NCBI RefSeq assembly: GCF_003569005.1
Contig: NZ_BCUR01000001.1
Location: 186,001 to 250,000, forward strand
Source: Vibrio superstes
Lineage (GTDB): Bacteria > Pseudomonadota > Gammaproteobacteria > Enterobacterales > Vibrionaceae
Direction of reading: 5' to 3'
Length of the DNA: 64,000 bases
Shown here: positions 45,779 to 56,900 of the stretch, in pieces
Layout: every line of letters begins with the position of its first letter
Numbering within the stretch: the first letter of the stretch is position 1
Position numbers and translations under genes: made by a program
The notes under the pieces: generated by a model
What the model saw: only the letters and a program-made list of their open reading frames with translations
What the model was told of the DNA's origin: nothing
Database searches by the model: none

Positions 45779-46603
45779 ATGTTTAGGGTGATTCTCACGG
45801 CACTGATGTGTCTGACACTTGGTACAGTTAAAGCAAATGCAGCACAAATCAACGTTAGCGGTTCAACTTCCGTTGCGCGTGTAATGGATATCTTAGCTGA
45901 GAATTTTAATAAGACTCATAGTGAAACGTTTATTGCAGTTCAAGGTGTGGGTTCTACAGCAGGTGTTGCGTTGGTGAGAAACGACGTAGCCGAAATCGGT
46001 ATGAGTTCACGCATGCTAACTGAGCGTGAGTATAAAGATAACCTTGTGGTTAAACAGTTTGCTTACGATGGACTTGCAGTGGTGGTTAATCACCAAAATG
46101 CGGTACAAAACATCACTCGCGAGCAACTTTACAAGATCTACACCGGGAAAATCACCAACTGGAAGGAGTTAGGTGGGGACGACAGAGCAATTGCTGTGGT
46201 CACTCGTGAGGTATCTTCTGGTTCTCGTTATGCATTTGAAGACCAAATTGGTTTGTCTCGAGTTCTCAATGACCGTCGCGTATCAACAATTAGCCCTTCT
46301 GCACTTGTGGTTAGTACTAACAGCATGATGAAGACACTTATCAGTGACAATCAGCAAGCTATTGGCTTTATTAGCATGGGCTCTATCGATGCCTCTGTTA
46401 AGCCCCTCAATTTTGATGGCGTTGTTCCAAACTCAGTAAACCTACTGAACAAAGAATACGACCTAGCCCGTCCATTCCTGATCTTCTACCATCAAGATCT
46501 TGAAGACAAAGCGGCACTGAAGTTCGCTCAGTATGTGACTTCTAAAGAAGCGCGTTCAATCATTGAGAATCAAGGCTACACGCCTTATGAAGACAAAGAT
46601 TAA
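45779..46603 (+). CDS. PstS-family phosphate-binding protein
   Basis: A 274-residue exported protein with a signal peptide (MFRVILTALMCLTLGTVKANA). The mature protein matches PstS-like binding proteins: INVSGSTSVARVMDILAENF, VGSTAGVALVRNDVAEIGMSSR, TGKITNWKELGG, and SGSRYAFEDQIGL, which cover the phosphate-contacting loops. It lacks adjacent pstCAB genes, so it is an orphan binding protein or supplies a transporter encoded elsewhere. A Pho box lies in front. A 162-bp repeat begins at its stop codon. Confidence 0.9.
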   Translation: MFRVILTALMCLTLGTVKANAAQINVSGSTSVARVMDILAENFNKTHSETFIAVQGVGSTAGVALVRNDVAEIGMSSRMLTEREYKDNLVVKQFAYDGLAVVVNHQNAVQNITREQLYKIYTGKITNWKELGGDDRAIAVVTREVSSGSRYAFEDQIGLSRVLNDRRVSTISPSALVVSTNSMMKTLISDNQQAIGFISMGSIDASVKPLNFDGVVPNSVNLLNKEYDLARPFLIFYHQDLEDKAALKFAQYVTSKEARSIIENQGYTPYEDKD

Positions 46604-46764
46604 TACCAATCACAGTAAGTAAGAGGTCAGAAATAGCGTAGGAAAAACGCTGGATAGCAAGGCAGAACTTTTTGATAAGTCGTTATTCTACAATCAAAAA
46701 TTCTAACGCCGTTATCGAGTGTTTTAACAAGCTAGGATGAGCAGTTATTTACTACGATTGGTAT
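46603..46764. repeat. Complete 162-bp inverted-repeat element (MITE-like)
   Basis: The element starts ATACCAATCACAGTAAGTAA and ends AGTTATTTACTACGATTGGTAT; the outer 9 bp are perfect inverted repeats (ATACCAATC) and the similarity continues imperfectly inwards for about 35 bp. It has no reading frame. Partial copies occur at 29570 and 37064 in the window. I recall similar repeats as widespread in vibrios, but have not checked. It begins at the last base of the pstS-like stop codon. Confidence 0.8.
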
Positions 46765-46780
46765 AAGATTAAACAACGCA

Positions 46781-46827
46781 TATAAACGAAAGAGGCCAAG
46801 CTTAAAGCTTGGCCTCTTTCGTTTATA
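46781..46827. terminator. 47-bp palindrome, probable bidirectional terminator
   Basis: A stem of 23 perfect base pairs (core GAAAGAGGCCAAGCTT) around a single central A. It lies between the repeat element and the MaoC gene's end and can terminate both the pstS-like and MaoC transcripts. Confidence 0.75.
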
Positions 46828-46836
46828 TAGTATTAA

Positions 46837-47523
46837 TTAGAAGTACAATCGAATCACAGACTCGGCGACACAAGCGGGCCTGCGAACACCTTCGATCTCA
46901 ACCTTCAGCTCACGAGTGATTTCTAGCCCCTTCTGAATAGGAACCACTTTTACCAAACTACTACGAGCACGAATTTTGCTACCTACTCTGACTGGGTAAG
47001 GAAAGCGTACGCTGTTCATCCCCATATTGACCGTCACTTTCGCTGTAGGGAACAGCGGCTTATCTGGATCGACAGCATCAGATAAACGCGGTAATAGAGC
47101 TAGTGTTAAAAAGCCGTGGGCAATAGTCGTCTTAAATGGTGACTCTTGCTCTGCTCTATCAGGATCAGTGTGGATCCATTGCATGTCTTCAGTCACTTTA
47201 CCAAACGCATCAACACGTTCTTGGTCAATGCTAAACCACTCGCCAATATGAAGCTCTTCACCAATTTTTGCAGAAAGCTCAATGTACAAAGCCTCTGCTT
47301 CCGGCTTCATTTCAATGGTGTCTTTAACTGGGTTTTCTACTTCTTCATTGACTGCAGGCTTATGAAAGTCTTTACCCCAAGAGCGGAAAAGGTGCTGTGC
47401 GTGCGCACGGTTCACCAACTCACTCCAATACTCTCGAAGTGAAGGGGACATCCTATCCATAAACTCCATATGGTGTCTCGTAAGATTGCCACGTTTGTGT
47501 TTAAGAATATCAACAACTTTCAT
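46837..47523 (-). CDS. MaoC-family dehydratase
   Basis: A 228-residue protein. The last 140 residues are a hot-dog MaoC domain with the hydratase 2 motif: DAFGKVTEDMQWIHTDPDRA (catalytic Asp and His) followed by TIAHGFLTLALLP. It probably hydrates an R-specific enoyl-CoA, as in polyhydroxyalkanoate or fatty-acid metabolism. The N-terminal 80 residues (HHMEFMDRMSPSLREYWSEL) are helical and not typical of short MaoC proteins. It is a single gene. Confidence 0.9.
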   Translation of the reverse strand: MKVVDILKHKRGNLTRHHMEFMDRMSPSLREYWSELVNRAHAQHLFRSWGKDFHKPAVNEEVENPVKDTIEMKPEAEALYIELSAKIGEELHIGEWFSIDQERVDAFGKVTEDMQWIHTDPDRAEQESPFKTTIAHGFLTLALLPRLSDAVDPDKPLFPTAKVTVNMGMNSVRFPYPVRVGSKIRARSSLVKVVPIQKGLEITRELKVEIEGVRRPACVAESVIRLYF

Positions 47524-47679
47524 GCATGCTCCAGTGAAGCTTTAAATAGCCATAACGCGCCAAGTTTGAACTAAATCACACTTTAACTCAACATGTGATT
47601 GTCCACTCAACAGTAAAATACCAATAAAAACTGCAATTTACCCCTAATTAAGTACATCTTTCATACAGCACTGAAATAA

Positions 47680-48372
47680 TTATGAAACACATCTGATGTA
47701 AATGAAACTAGGATTTTTACTTAATCTTTCATAGGCTTCCGGATTAATTTCAGCGATCGCAGACGAAGGGGCTCCCTCCGAAACAGCAGAAACTAAAAAA
47801 CTAGCCGAAAAGATAGAGCCAAACAAGTCCTGTAAACTTCTACGATAAAAGCTGACCTCGACAGGTTCGCCTATGGTATCCCATTCCTCAGTAATACGCT
47901 CAATAGCAAAATAGTTACCACTGGGAGAAGATTCAAAATCATTGACTGGATGGTGCGTAGAAAAAAGAAACTGACCACCAGGCTTCAATACACGCTTCAC
48001 TTCTTTGAATAAAGAGACTAGGTCTTCTATGTAGTGAATCACCAATGGCGCAATCACCCAGTCATAAATGCCGTCTTCTTCCCTTGGCAAACCCTCACTA
48101 AGGTCTTGAGTATAGGCTTGAAACGGATTTGCATTAGCCTTGGTCAACTCAACCATCTCTTCAGATAAATCAAGACAAGTGACAACTCCCCCTCTCGCTT
48201 GAATCTCTTTTGCATGCTCTCCTGAGCCGCACCCTACATCCAATACCTTTTGACCCTGTTGAATATCTAACAAGGCTAAAATAGAAGGCCTTTCTAAAAG
48301 TGCGTTATAAATATTGTTCTGCACAACGCCCGCATACTCATCTGCGAACTTGGTATACATAGGATTACTCAC
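47680..48372 (-). CDS. Class I SAM-dependent methyltransferase, GTG start
   Basis: A 230-residue methyltransferase. The SAM motif is VLDVGCGSGEHAKEI near residues 44-58, followed by CLDLSEEMVELTK (motif II) and DWVIAPLVIHYIEDL. The target is unknown. GTG 48372 follows AAGGAA and lies 4 bp past the stop of the Lon-type gene, so they are cotranscribed; ATG 48360 is a less likely start. Confidence 0.88.
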   Translation of the reverse strand: MSNPMYTKFADEYAGVVQNNIYNALLERPSILALLDIQQGQKVLDVGCGSGEHAKEIQARGGVVTCLDLSEEMVELTKANANPFQAYTQDLSEGLPREEDGIYDWVIAPLVIHYIEDLVSLFKEVKRVLKPGGQFLFSTHHPVNDFESSPSGNYFAIERITEEWDTIGEPVEVSFYRRSLQDLFGSIFSASFLVSAVSEGAPSSAIAEINPEAYERLSKNPSFIYIRCVS

Positions 48373-48376
48373 CTGC

Positions 48377-50743
48377 TTATTTCCTTAATGAATTTAACTT
48401 AGCCTGCGCGATACCATAAATAGTATCAATAGGATAACTGCCTTCATCCGTGGCAATACCTGCGTCCTTACCTGTAAATAGTTTAATGGCTTCAGAGACA
48501 TGCTCTATTGCCCAAATATGAAACTCGCCTTTTTCCACAGCTTCGACAATGTCAAAGCGCAGCATCAGATTTTGAATATTTGATTTTGGAATAATCACCC
48601 CTTGATCTGAGCTTCGTCCCTTTATTTTACACACATCAAAGAAGCCTTCGATTTTCTCATTAACTCCACCGATAGGTTGCGCCTCCCCAAACTGATTCAT
48701 CGAACCAGTAATCGCGATATTTTGACGATTCGCTTGCTTGGAGAACGCCGAGACGACAGCACAGAACTCGGCCATACTGGCGCTATCACCATCAACGCCG
48801 CCATAAGATTGCTCAAAGGTGATATTGGTGGTCAGTGGGATCTTGGCCGTTTTACCAAATACGGAAGAAAGGTATGCCGTCAAAATCATCACACCCTTAG
48901 AGTGAATACTTCCTCCAAGGTCGACATTACGTTCGATGTCGATTACCTCACCACTACCGTAAGAGGTCGTCGCGGTAATGCGATTTGGCGCACCAAACAT
49001 GTGATCGCTAGTGCTTAGTACAGATAAGGCGTTCACCTGCCCTACCGCTTCACCGTGTGTATGAATTAACGTCGTGCCATTAACGAAGGTTTCCATTACG
49101 CTTTCTTGCAATCGACTAACCCTAGACAGTTGATTTAACAATGCCTTTTCAACGTGGGTGCCTCGAATAATATTGGCTCTTGCGGATCTCGCTATGTAAT
49201 TAGCTTCGCGAAGAAGATTGGCAATATTGGCAGAGTGCAATGAGATTTTGTTCTGATCACCTGCTCGTCTTGAGCTGTGTTCAATAATTCGCGCTATGGC
49301 TTTTTTATCACAATGCAGCAGCTTATTATCGTGAACAATGCTGGAAATAAAACGGGTGTAATGAAGCTCAGAGTCGGTATCACGCTTCATTTCATCTTCG
49401 AAATCTGCGGTGACTCTAAAAAGCTCCGCAAACTCTGGATCGTAGTGCTGCAATAGCTGATAGGTTCGATAATCCCCAAACAGAATTATTTTCACGTCGA
49501 GTGGGATCGGTTCAGGGTCAAGAGACACTGCGCCGGTCATGGTCACTTGCTTCTCAAGCGCCGTTAAGCTCAACTCCCGAGAACGAAGTGCACGCTTCAG
49601 GCCATCCCATACATAAGGTTGCTCTAACACCTTGACCGCATCCATTAATAGGACGCCACCGTTGGCTTTGTGTAAGGCTCCTGGACGAATGAGTGAGAAG
49701 TCCGTGAATACCGTGCCTTTAAAAGTCGCCGTTTCCACATAACCAAATAACGAATGATAGTTAGGGCTTTCCTCAACGATAATAGGTAGATCGTCTTTGG
49801 GTTGAGAGACCAAGACATTGACCTTATAGCGACGTGGCAGCTTCTTATCTAGCGATGCAGTTGCAATCTCGCCTTGCTCGTTACTCTCTTCAAGAAAGAT
49901 TTCTACGTTTTCAACAATGTCTGCTTGCAGCTCTGCAAAATGCTGTTTTACTTCAGGGTGTTTCTTATATTTTGCCTTTAACTCTTTGATAAAGTGACCA
50001 ATAACATCCAGTGTCACATCAGAATTTAGCTTTTGAATTTTGTCTGAGTATTGCTCTTCCCACTCAGTAAGGTCGCGGATAATGTGACGCAGTGAGATCT
50101 CAAGGGTATCAATGATCTTCTCAAAGTTTGCCTGGGTTTTCCTATCTAGCTGTTCAAAAGCTTCTTCCGTATACGGCTCCTCACCATCGAGAGCAACGAA
50201 CTGGTAATCACCTTGAGTGGTAATAGAGAGGCTAATACTCTTCTCTTTTGCTTCTTTAGTAAGATGCTCCAAGGCGCTATTTTGTTTATTGGTTAACTGA
50301 TTCTTTAGACGATCAGCTCGGGAAAAATACATCTCGTTATCGAACGCCAAGGGGATTGCCTTGAGCAGTTTGGTCATCAACTTCTCAATATCCACACGAA
50401 GGCTTTGCCCGACTCCACGCGGTAGCTTCAATACCTTAGGCACACGAATATCGTCAAAGTTAGCAACGTAGCACCAATCATAAAGCTCATGCAGATCAAA
50501 GGGATGGCGTTTTAGATAGCGCAGAATCATGGTGCGCTTACCCAGCCCATTTCGACCAATGGCGTAAATGTTGTAACCCTTTTCTCTTATAGACATAGCG
50601 AACTCAACCGCAGATTGTGCTCGCTCTTGTCCCACTATCTCATCAATAGGTGGGATATCTTTGGTGGATTTACATGGGAATGCGTCGAGATTAGCCTCTC
50701 GATAAAGCGCTTTAGACGATAGAGAAGATGTAGCCATAGTCAC
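48377..50743 (-). CDS. Lon-family ATP-dependent protease, LonH/YcbZ-like
   Basis: A 788-residue AAA+ protease without the usual Lon N-domain. The Walker A motif is GRNGLGKRT near residue 63, Walker B LLMDAV near 366. The serine-lysine dyad is Ser654 in DGDSASMAEF and Lys697 in GGVNEKIEGF, so the C-terminal S16 peptidase domain is complete. E. coli YcbZ (LonH) has the same layout. Its substrates are unknown. The start codon lies 226 bp downstream of the giant adhesin stop on the same strand, with a terminator between. Confidence 0.9.
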   Translation of the reverse strand: MTMATSSLSSKALYREANLDAFPCKSTKDIPPIDEIVGQERAQSAVEFAMSIREKGYNIYAIGRNGLGKRTMILRYLKRHPFDLHELYDWCYVANFDDIRVPKVLKLPRGVGQSLRVDIEKLMTKLLKAIPLAFDNEMYFSRADRLKNQLTNKQNSALEHLTKEAKEKSISLSITTQGDYQFVALDGEEPYTEEAFEQLDRKTQANFEKIIDTLEISLRHIIRDLTEWEEQYSDKIQKLNSDVTLDVIGHFIKELKAKYKKHPEVKQHFAELQADIVENVEIFLEESNEQGEIATASLDKKLPRRYKVNVLVSQPKDDLPIIVEESPNYHSLFGYVETATFKGTVFTDFSLIRPGALHKANGGVLLMDAVKVLEQPYVWDGLKRALRSRELSLTALEKQVTMTGAVSLDPEPIPLDVKIILFGDYRTYQLLQHYDPEFAELFRVTADFEDEMKRDTDSELHYTRFISSIVHDNKLLHCDKKAIARIIEHSSRRAGDQNKISLHSANIANLLREANYIARSARANIIRGTHVEKALLNQLSRVSRLQESVMETFVNGTTLIHTHGEAVGQVNALSVLSTSDHMFGAPNRITATTSYGSGEVIDIERNVDLGGSIHSKGVMILTAYLSSVFGKTAKIPLTTNITFEQSYGGVDGDSASMAEFCAVVSAFSKQANRQNIAITGSMNQFGEAQPIGGVNEKIEGFFDVCKIKGRSSDQGVIIPKSNIQNLMLRFDIVEAVEKGEFHIWAIEHVSEAIKLFTGKDAGIATDEGSYPIDTIYGIAQAKLNSLRK

Positions 50744-50904
50744 CTCAATGTGAAAAATGGTGAATAGAGAGATGGATTTACAAGTAATCGAATCTCTGGA
50801 GCGTGATATTTCTGGGACCTACAGACTGGGTATCCAATCCCTTGTGATGCAATCAGTACTTTCAGTGTAATACTGTTTTGAGAGAGTTAGTGTGACAAAT
50901 AAAG

Positions 50905-50929
50905 CTATTGGCCGACAAGCGGCCAATAG
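50905..50929 (-). terminator. Terminator of the giant adhesin gene
   Basis: A perfect 10-bp stem CTATTGGCCG with complement around ACAAG, 41 bp past the adhesin stop on the minus strand. On that strand it is followed by CTTTATTTG. Confidence 0.8.
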
Positions 50930-50969
50930 TTAATCGATTTAGCGAAAAAACTTGTGGTTGATGCCTGTT

Positions 50970-53900
50970 TTAGCTGTCCCCACCATGCTTGAAGACCTGA
51001 TTATCGAACATAGTGGTTAACAAGTCTTTATTAAGGTCACCGCCGTAATCCAGTTGGGTATTCAAACCCTTGACCAATATGGATTGCGTTTCTGTGTCGC
51101 TTGCGACTTCAATCTGAACATCATCGGTGTTTTCAACGACTGATGCTTTAAGCTCATCGCTATCAAGAGCTGCTAACAGCACATCCACATCATCAATGGT
51201 CGCTAGTTCTTCGAGAATGCTGGTAAGATCAATGCTGTCACCATCGCTGAGATTGAAGTCAGTGATAACATCTTCGACACCGTCATCCAGCAACTCCCAA
51301 ACAAACAGGTCAGCGCCTTCTCCGCCGGTGAGAATATCATTACCCAAACCACCGATTAAGATATCATCACCGTCCCCACCAATGAGTTCATCATCAAAAT
51401 CAGAACCTCTTAGAGTGGATGCTTGGTCTCCATCAACGACGACGCTAGCCTCTAATGCGCCAGAAGCATCAAGCTCATCACCATCTGCAGAAACTGTCAC
51501 TGAATAGCTCACCGTAGCAGACTCTGCTGTAAGACTAGGGTCACTTTCTGTTGAGACAGCAACGACATCAAACCCTAGTTGCCCCACTCCAGGTATCACC
51601 AAAGGATCCACCACTACAACTGTCGCATCCATTAGCGCTTCTGAATCCAATATCCAAGTACCGGGATCAGAGCCTTGAGTCACACCTCCCGAGGTCGACA
51701 GCACTGTTAAGGTGCTATCTAAACCGCGAACCTCGATTGTTAGAGTCTCACTTGCATCAGACAGGGCTGCCATCAAACCAACAAGAGGAATGCCTCTAGA
51801 CGCTAACGCCGCATCTGAGATGATGGTATTCAGACTGCGCTGATTCGCGCTATCAATCGTTAGCGTTGGAGCATTGGCCACCGGAGTAATCTTAATCTCA
51901 ATCGTATCCTGATCTTGGCCATTAGTACCGCCTTCATCAAAGACACCATTATCATTGGTTGTGACGGTTAACTCAGCGCTATCCGTACCCTGTGGGTTGC
52001 TATAAAACACACCATCCGCAGCATCGGCTTCAGCCAACACGGCATTGACTTGATCTATTGGCCCTTTCAAGGTGACTGAGTTTGTACTGTTGGCGGTAAT
52101 GGTCACAGAACCATTACTAGTAACAATATTAATCGTCCCAACATCAACATTGAGGACAACCTCTATATCGTCTCCTGCATTCGCACCGGTATAATCGACA
52201 TCGCTCACCTGTATGCCTTCAACTTTGACACTACCGCCCTCCTCGACGGTTATCTCAGCCGGTGCAGTATTAACAGGCTCATCATTGACTGCTGAAACCT
52301 CAATATCGAATTGTTTAGTCGCGATTTCTTCACCACCGCTAAAGTTACCATTGTCATTCACGGTGACCGTGGCAGTGACAGTCCCAAAGGAATCTGTCTC
52401 AGGAGTAAAGTTGATACCGTTCGCCAGTGCATTGTTGATATCTGCAATTGTGCCAGAGATCTCTATGCTTCCCGCGGGTAATGTGGCTGTTTCAATAGTG
52501 ATACCGAAGTCGGTTTCAACGTCACTCAAGAAGTTGAGCAAACCTGAATCCACTCCAACTGTCACGTTGTAAATAGCGGTAGGGTCATCCCCTTCATCGA
52601 CATCCGAGACTTGAATATCAGTGATCAGAGTATCCGCATCCTCTAGTCCATCTTGGGTAAGGATGTCAGCAATCTCAGGTGTATCGTTTACTGGATCAAC
52701 CGTAATCACAAAATCATCACTAGCGGTTTCTGGCTCATCTGGTGCACCAAAATTGCCCTGATCATCGACAGTGACTGTTACCGTCACATCCCCTTGATAA
52801 TTCGCATCCGGGGTAAACAACAGGCCACTACTCAGCAGGGTGTTAATATCACCGATAGTACCCGTTAGAACCACCTGTCCATCAGTGATGTCGATAGTAC
52901 CTAGGAAAGCATCCTTCGATACTTGGCTAAAGTCGAAATCGCCATTAGCGTCAGTCGCTATAGTCAGTACATAGTCAGCGGTCGGGTCATTAGACTCATC
53001 CACATCAGAGATCTGCAGGTCGGTAATAGAGAGCGTATTGTCTTCATCTACGTTTCTATTGCTGATACCTGCTAGCTCAGGGGTGTCATTAGTTGGCGTG
53101 ACCTCAACCTCAAAGGTTGTCTGGTTGGTGTTTGGCTCTCCTACAACGCCTAGATTGCCATTATCATCCACCTCTACCGTTACGGTCGCTGTGCCGTTGT
53201 AGTCGGGCGCTGGTGTGAAGGTCACGCCAGAGGCAAGGAAGTTGTTAACCTGATCAACCGTACCATCAATAGTCACGCTCTGCGTACCTACGCCCGAGAT
53301 AACCACGCCAAAGCTTACAGGGTCACCTATAAAGCTAAAGCTACCGATACCTGATGGAACAGAGATGGTTACCGTGTATGGCGCAGTAGGGTCATCCACT
53401 GTATCCACATCACTGATAACAATGTCGGTGATGTCCACCGAACCCTCTTCAGATACCGTGGTATCCGTAATTGGATCAATCAGTGGTTGATCATTTTCTG
53501 GCTCAACGTCGATAACGAAACTGCCCGAGTTATCGTTAGGTTCGCCTACGATACCTAGGTTGCCACCATCGTTGACCGTGATATCCACATTCACGTCGCC
53601 GTTGAAGTTTGCTTCTGGATTGAAGCGCACACCATCAGCAAGTGCTGCGTTAATCTGATCAACCGTACCTGTCACCGTAATCGAGGTAGATGGCGTATTT
53701 GGCGCTAAAGTGATGCCGAAATTAGCTTCTGCATCTGGACCAAAGTTCAGCAAGCCACTGTCTACCGTAATCGTGAAGGTATAGATAGAGGTTGGATCAT
53801 CGGCGGTATCAGGGTCTGAAATGGATAAATTAGTAATATTGTACTCATTATCCTCCAGAGCAACTAAGTCGTTTACCCCGCCGAATACAGGCTGGTCGTT

Positions 53901-56900
53901 CACCTCTTCAATGGTGACATCCACCACCTGCACCACTTCTGGACCTAAGAACTCATTACCATTGAAGTTCTTGTCTACCGACTGAACCTTAATGGTTAAC
54001 TGCGCTGGGTCCCAGTTAGATGAGTTGTTGTCCCCCGGATTGAACACTAATTTGTCGAGCTCTTGAGCATCCACATTCAGCGTCCAAGTGCCATTACCGT
54101 TGTCAGTAAACAAGGTGCCATCGGCCAGTTTGATCTCACCACCATCTGGCACGCCCTCTACCGTAATACGTAGGATTTCTGGTGCATTTTCTGTATAACC
54201 CGTACCAGCGCCATTTCCTGGCAATGAATAGTCGTTATCCACGATGTAGGCGTTGAGCAAGATATCTATATCTTCATTTTCAGTGCCTTCAACCGAATCA
54301 ACAATGTCATTATCGACCTCATCACCTACGGGATTCACCACTAAGGAGAACTCAGCATTATGTTCTGTTGGAACACCTAACAGTTTTTCCTGAGTAAACA
54401 CGATAATGCCAATATCAACCGTGCCACTGAAGTTTTCAGCGGGTGTAATTTCAATATTATCAAAAGAAATACTGGTGGCACTTGGATCGTTCAACTGTAT
54501 AGTCCAGAAACCGTTACCGTTGTTCTTGATAACAAATCCATCTGCACCATCTTCATTTAGAGATTTAACCAAGAAGCCCTCAGGTACACCCGACAGACGG
54601 ATAGAAATAAACTCTTCTGATCCATCCTGATCGACAAGAGACACTTTGAACGGGTCACCATTCACTTGATTCAGACTAATTTCCGTATCTTCATCACCTG
54701 TAATGACAATCCTATTAGAACGGTCGCCACCGGTTACAACAATAGGGTCAAGTACAGGGATAATCTCAAAGCTCACCTCACCACTGAACGGTTTACCTGG
54801 GTCCTCATCTGGCCCTTTGATATAGCCATCAGTCTCATCGAATATGGTTTTGTCGGTAATGGTTCCCGATACCGTGAGTGATACCGTGTTATCTCCATCG
54901 CCTTCCGGGAAGTGCTCCGCTGGTTGGAACTGAACATCCTTCAAAAAGTCATCCAGTGCCGTTGGGTTGCCCGAATCATAGGTCAGGGTCATAGAGGTCA
55001 CTAGATTCCCATCGGGATCCACCAACCAACCCTCAGTCGGATCAGTCACAGAAATAGTAATGGACTGAACCGTTTCTACACCACGATTGTCATTAGAATC
55101 TCGGTCTGTTGAGGTCACACTCAGATCTAGATGAATAAGGCCATCTTCATATGCTATATCGGGCTGATAGACCTCGGTATCGGAGGTGTCCAAAGGATTC
55201 ACTGGGAGCAAATCATCGTTAAGGCCACTTGTGCCTACCACAGTAACATCGATATTTTGGCGACTCTCTACCTCTGGTGAGATAGCGATTGGCACTTCAA
55301 GCTCAAAGCTCTTCTCATCACCAGACTCCGTATCTGTCGTCACTGCAGTGAACTTAAGCACCACATCACCGGCATAGTCATCCGGCGCAACAAGGAATAG
55401 TTGGTCAGTACCAGATATCGAACCATCAGCATTAACTTGAGCGAGATAGATGTACTCACCATTTACATAGTCAAAGTCAGCCCCTCGAATGACGAAGCCT
55501 GCTGGAAGATCGGAAGTCTTGAACACGATAGAGAGTTCATCAACAACGCCATCAAAGTTCTGCGCTTGGATGATACCCTTGCTAAGGATCTGGCTGCCTA
55601 GGTCAATATTACCTTGGTCTTCTACGCCCAGAACGATGTCATCAGCGTCGGTGTTTGCAATAATCTCGGCTGCTATGGTGTCGTTACCATTTACAGTTTC
55701 TGGGAAGGTGATGGTTACATCGGTTTCTTTAAATACGCGAGGACCATTACCCTCATCTTCATCACCACGATCGTACACCCGGGCAACGAAAGTTACGGTC
55801 AATTCAGAGAAGTTAGTATCACCATCGCCCGGAATCACCAAGCCATTGGGTGCAAGAATCTCGAAGCTATTCTCATCGGTAATAACCCAGGTGCCATCAC
55901 CATTGTTCACCGCGCCAAGCACAATAAGTTGGTCAAGAATAGCTTGGTCTGTAGTGTTAAAATCAATAACCAAGTCTTCAACAATCTCAGATGGTTCATC
56001 CACAGGGATAGCCTCGTTATCTGAGATATCAAGGTCTTCCATATTGACGCTGTAGCGGCCGTCCTCGTTGTTGTTATTGTTAATGGTAAAGCTTATCCTG
56101 CCATCGGCATCAGCCGATATTTCAGTTAATGGCGTGCCAAGGTTGTCTTGGTTGAAGATGCCAATAGTCGCGTCTGACTCTACAACAGGGTTCACTATGA
56201 CATCGATAGTACCGGTGATCTCTTTTAGAGCAATCCCCTCATTAGGGTCTTCTCCTTGGGTGAGCTCATAGTCTTTTTCGGTAATTTCAAGTGTCGCAGT
56301 TAACTCGAAGTTTGAACTGTCATCCTCTGGTGGCTTGATCTCAAGTACTGTTTCACCTGCCAGCAGTTTTAACAGACCGCTGTTGCGAATCACGTCACCG
56401 TTGCCATCAAGCACCTCTTCTAGGCCGATCTCGACAATCCAATCACCTTTAGCGCTATCGAAGAACGGCGTAAATTCGTCACCATCCACACGAATGATTG
56501 AACCTTCCGGCACGCCTTCGAGCCTTAGAAGTAGGATCTGTTCGTCCGCATCAGGGAAGTCAGAGCCCGTAGGCTGCCAGTTGATGGTAATAAACTCATC
56601 TTCATTACCCTCAGCTCTGCCTGTATAAGTGATCTCGGCATCGATCACAGGCTTCACCTTGATTTCGATGTTGCCTTCAAAGATCTCAGTATCACCATCG
56701 TTTTCGGTAATAACTATGGTGACATTAAGCTCAATATTCTCGGTTGAAGACTCTACTGGGCGCACGATAATACCAGAATCTATCCCTGCCTCAGTTAGGT
56801 TTGCCTGATAGATTGGCTGACCGTTATCGTCATAACCCACGAACACTAGGTCAATGGCGTTATTCTCTTCATCGATAAGCTCAACACCCTCAGGGATGTT

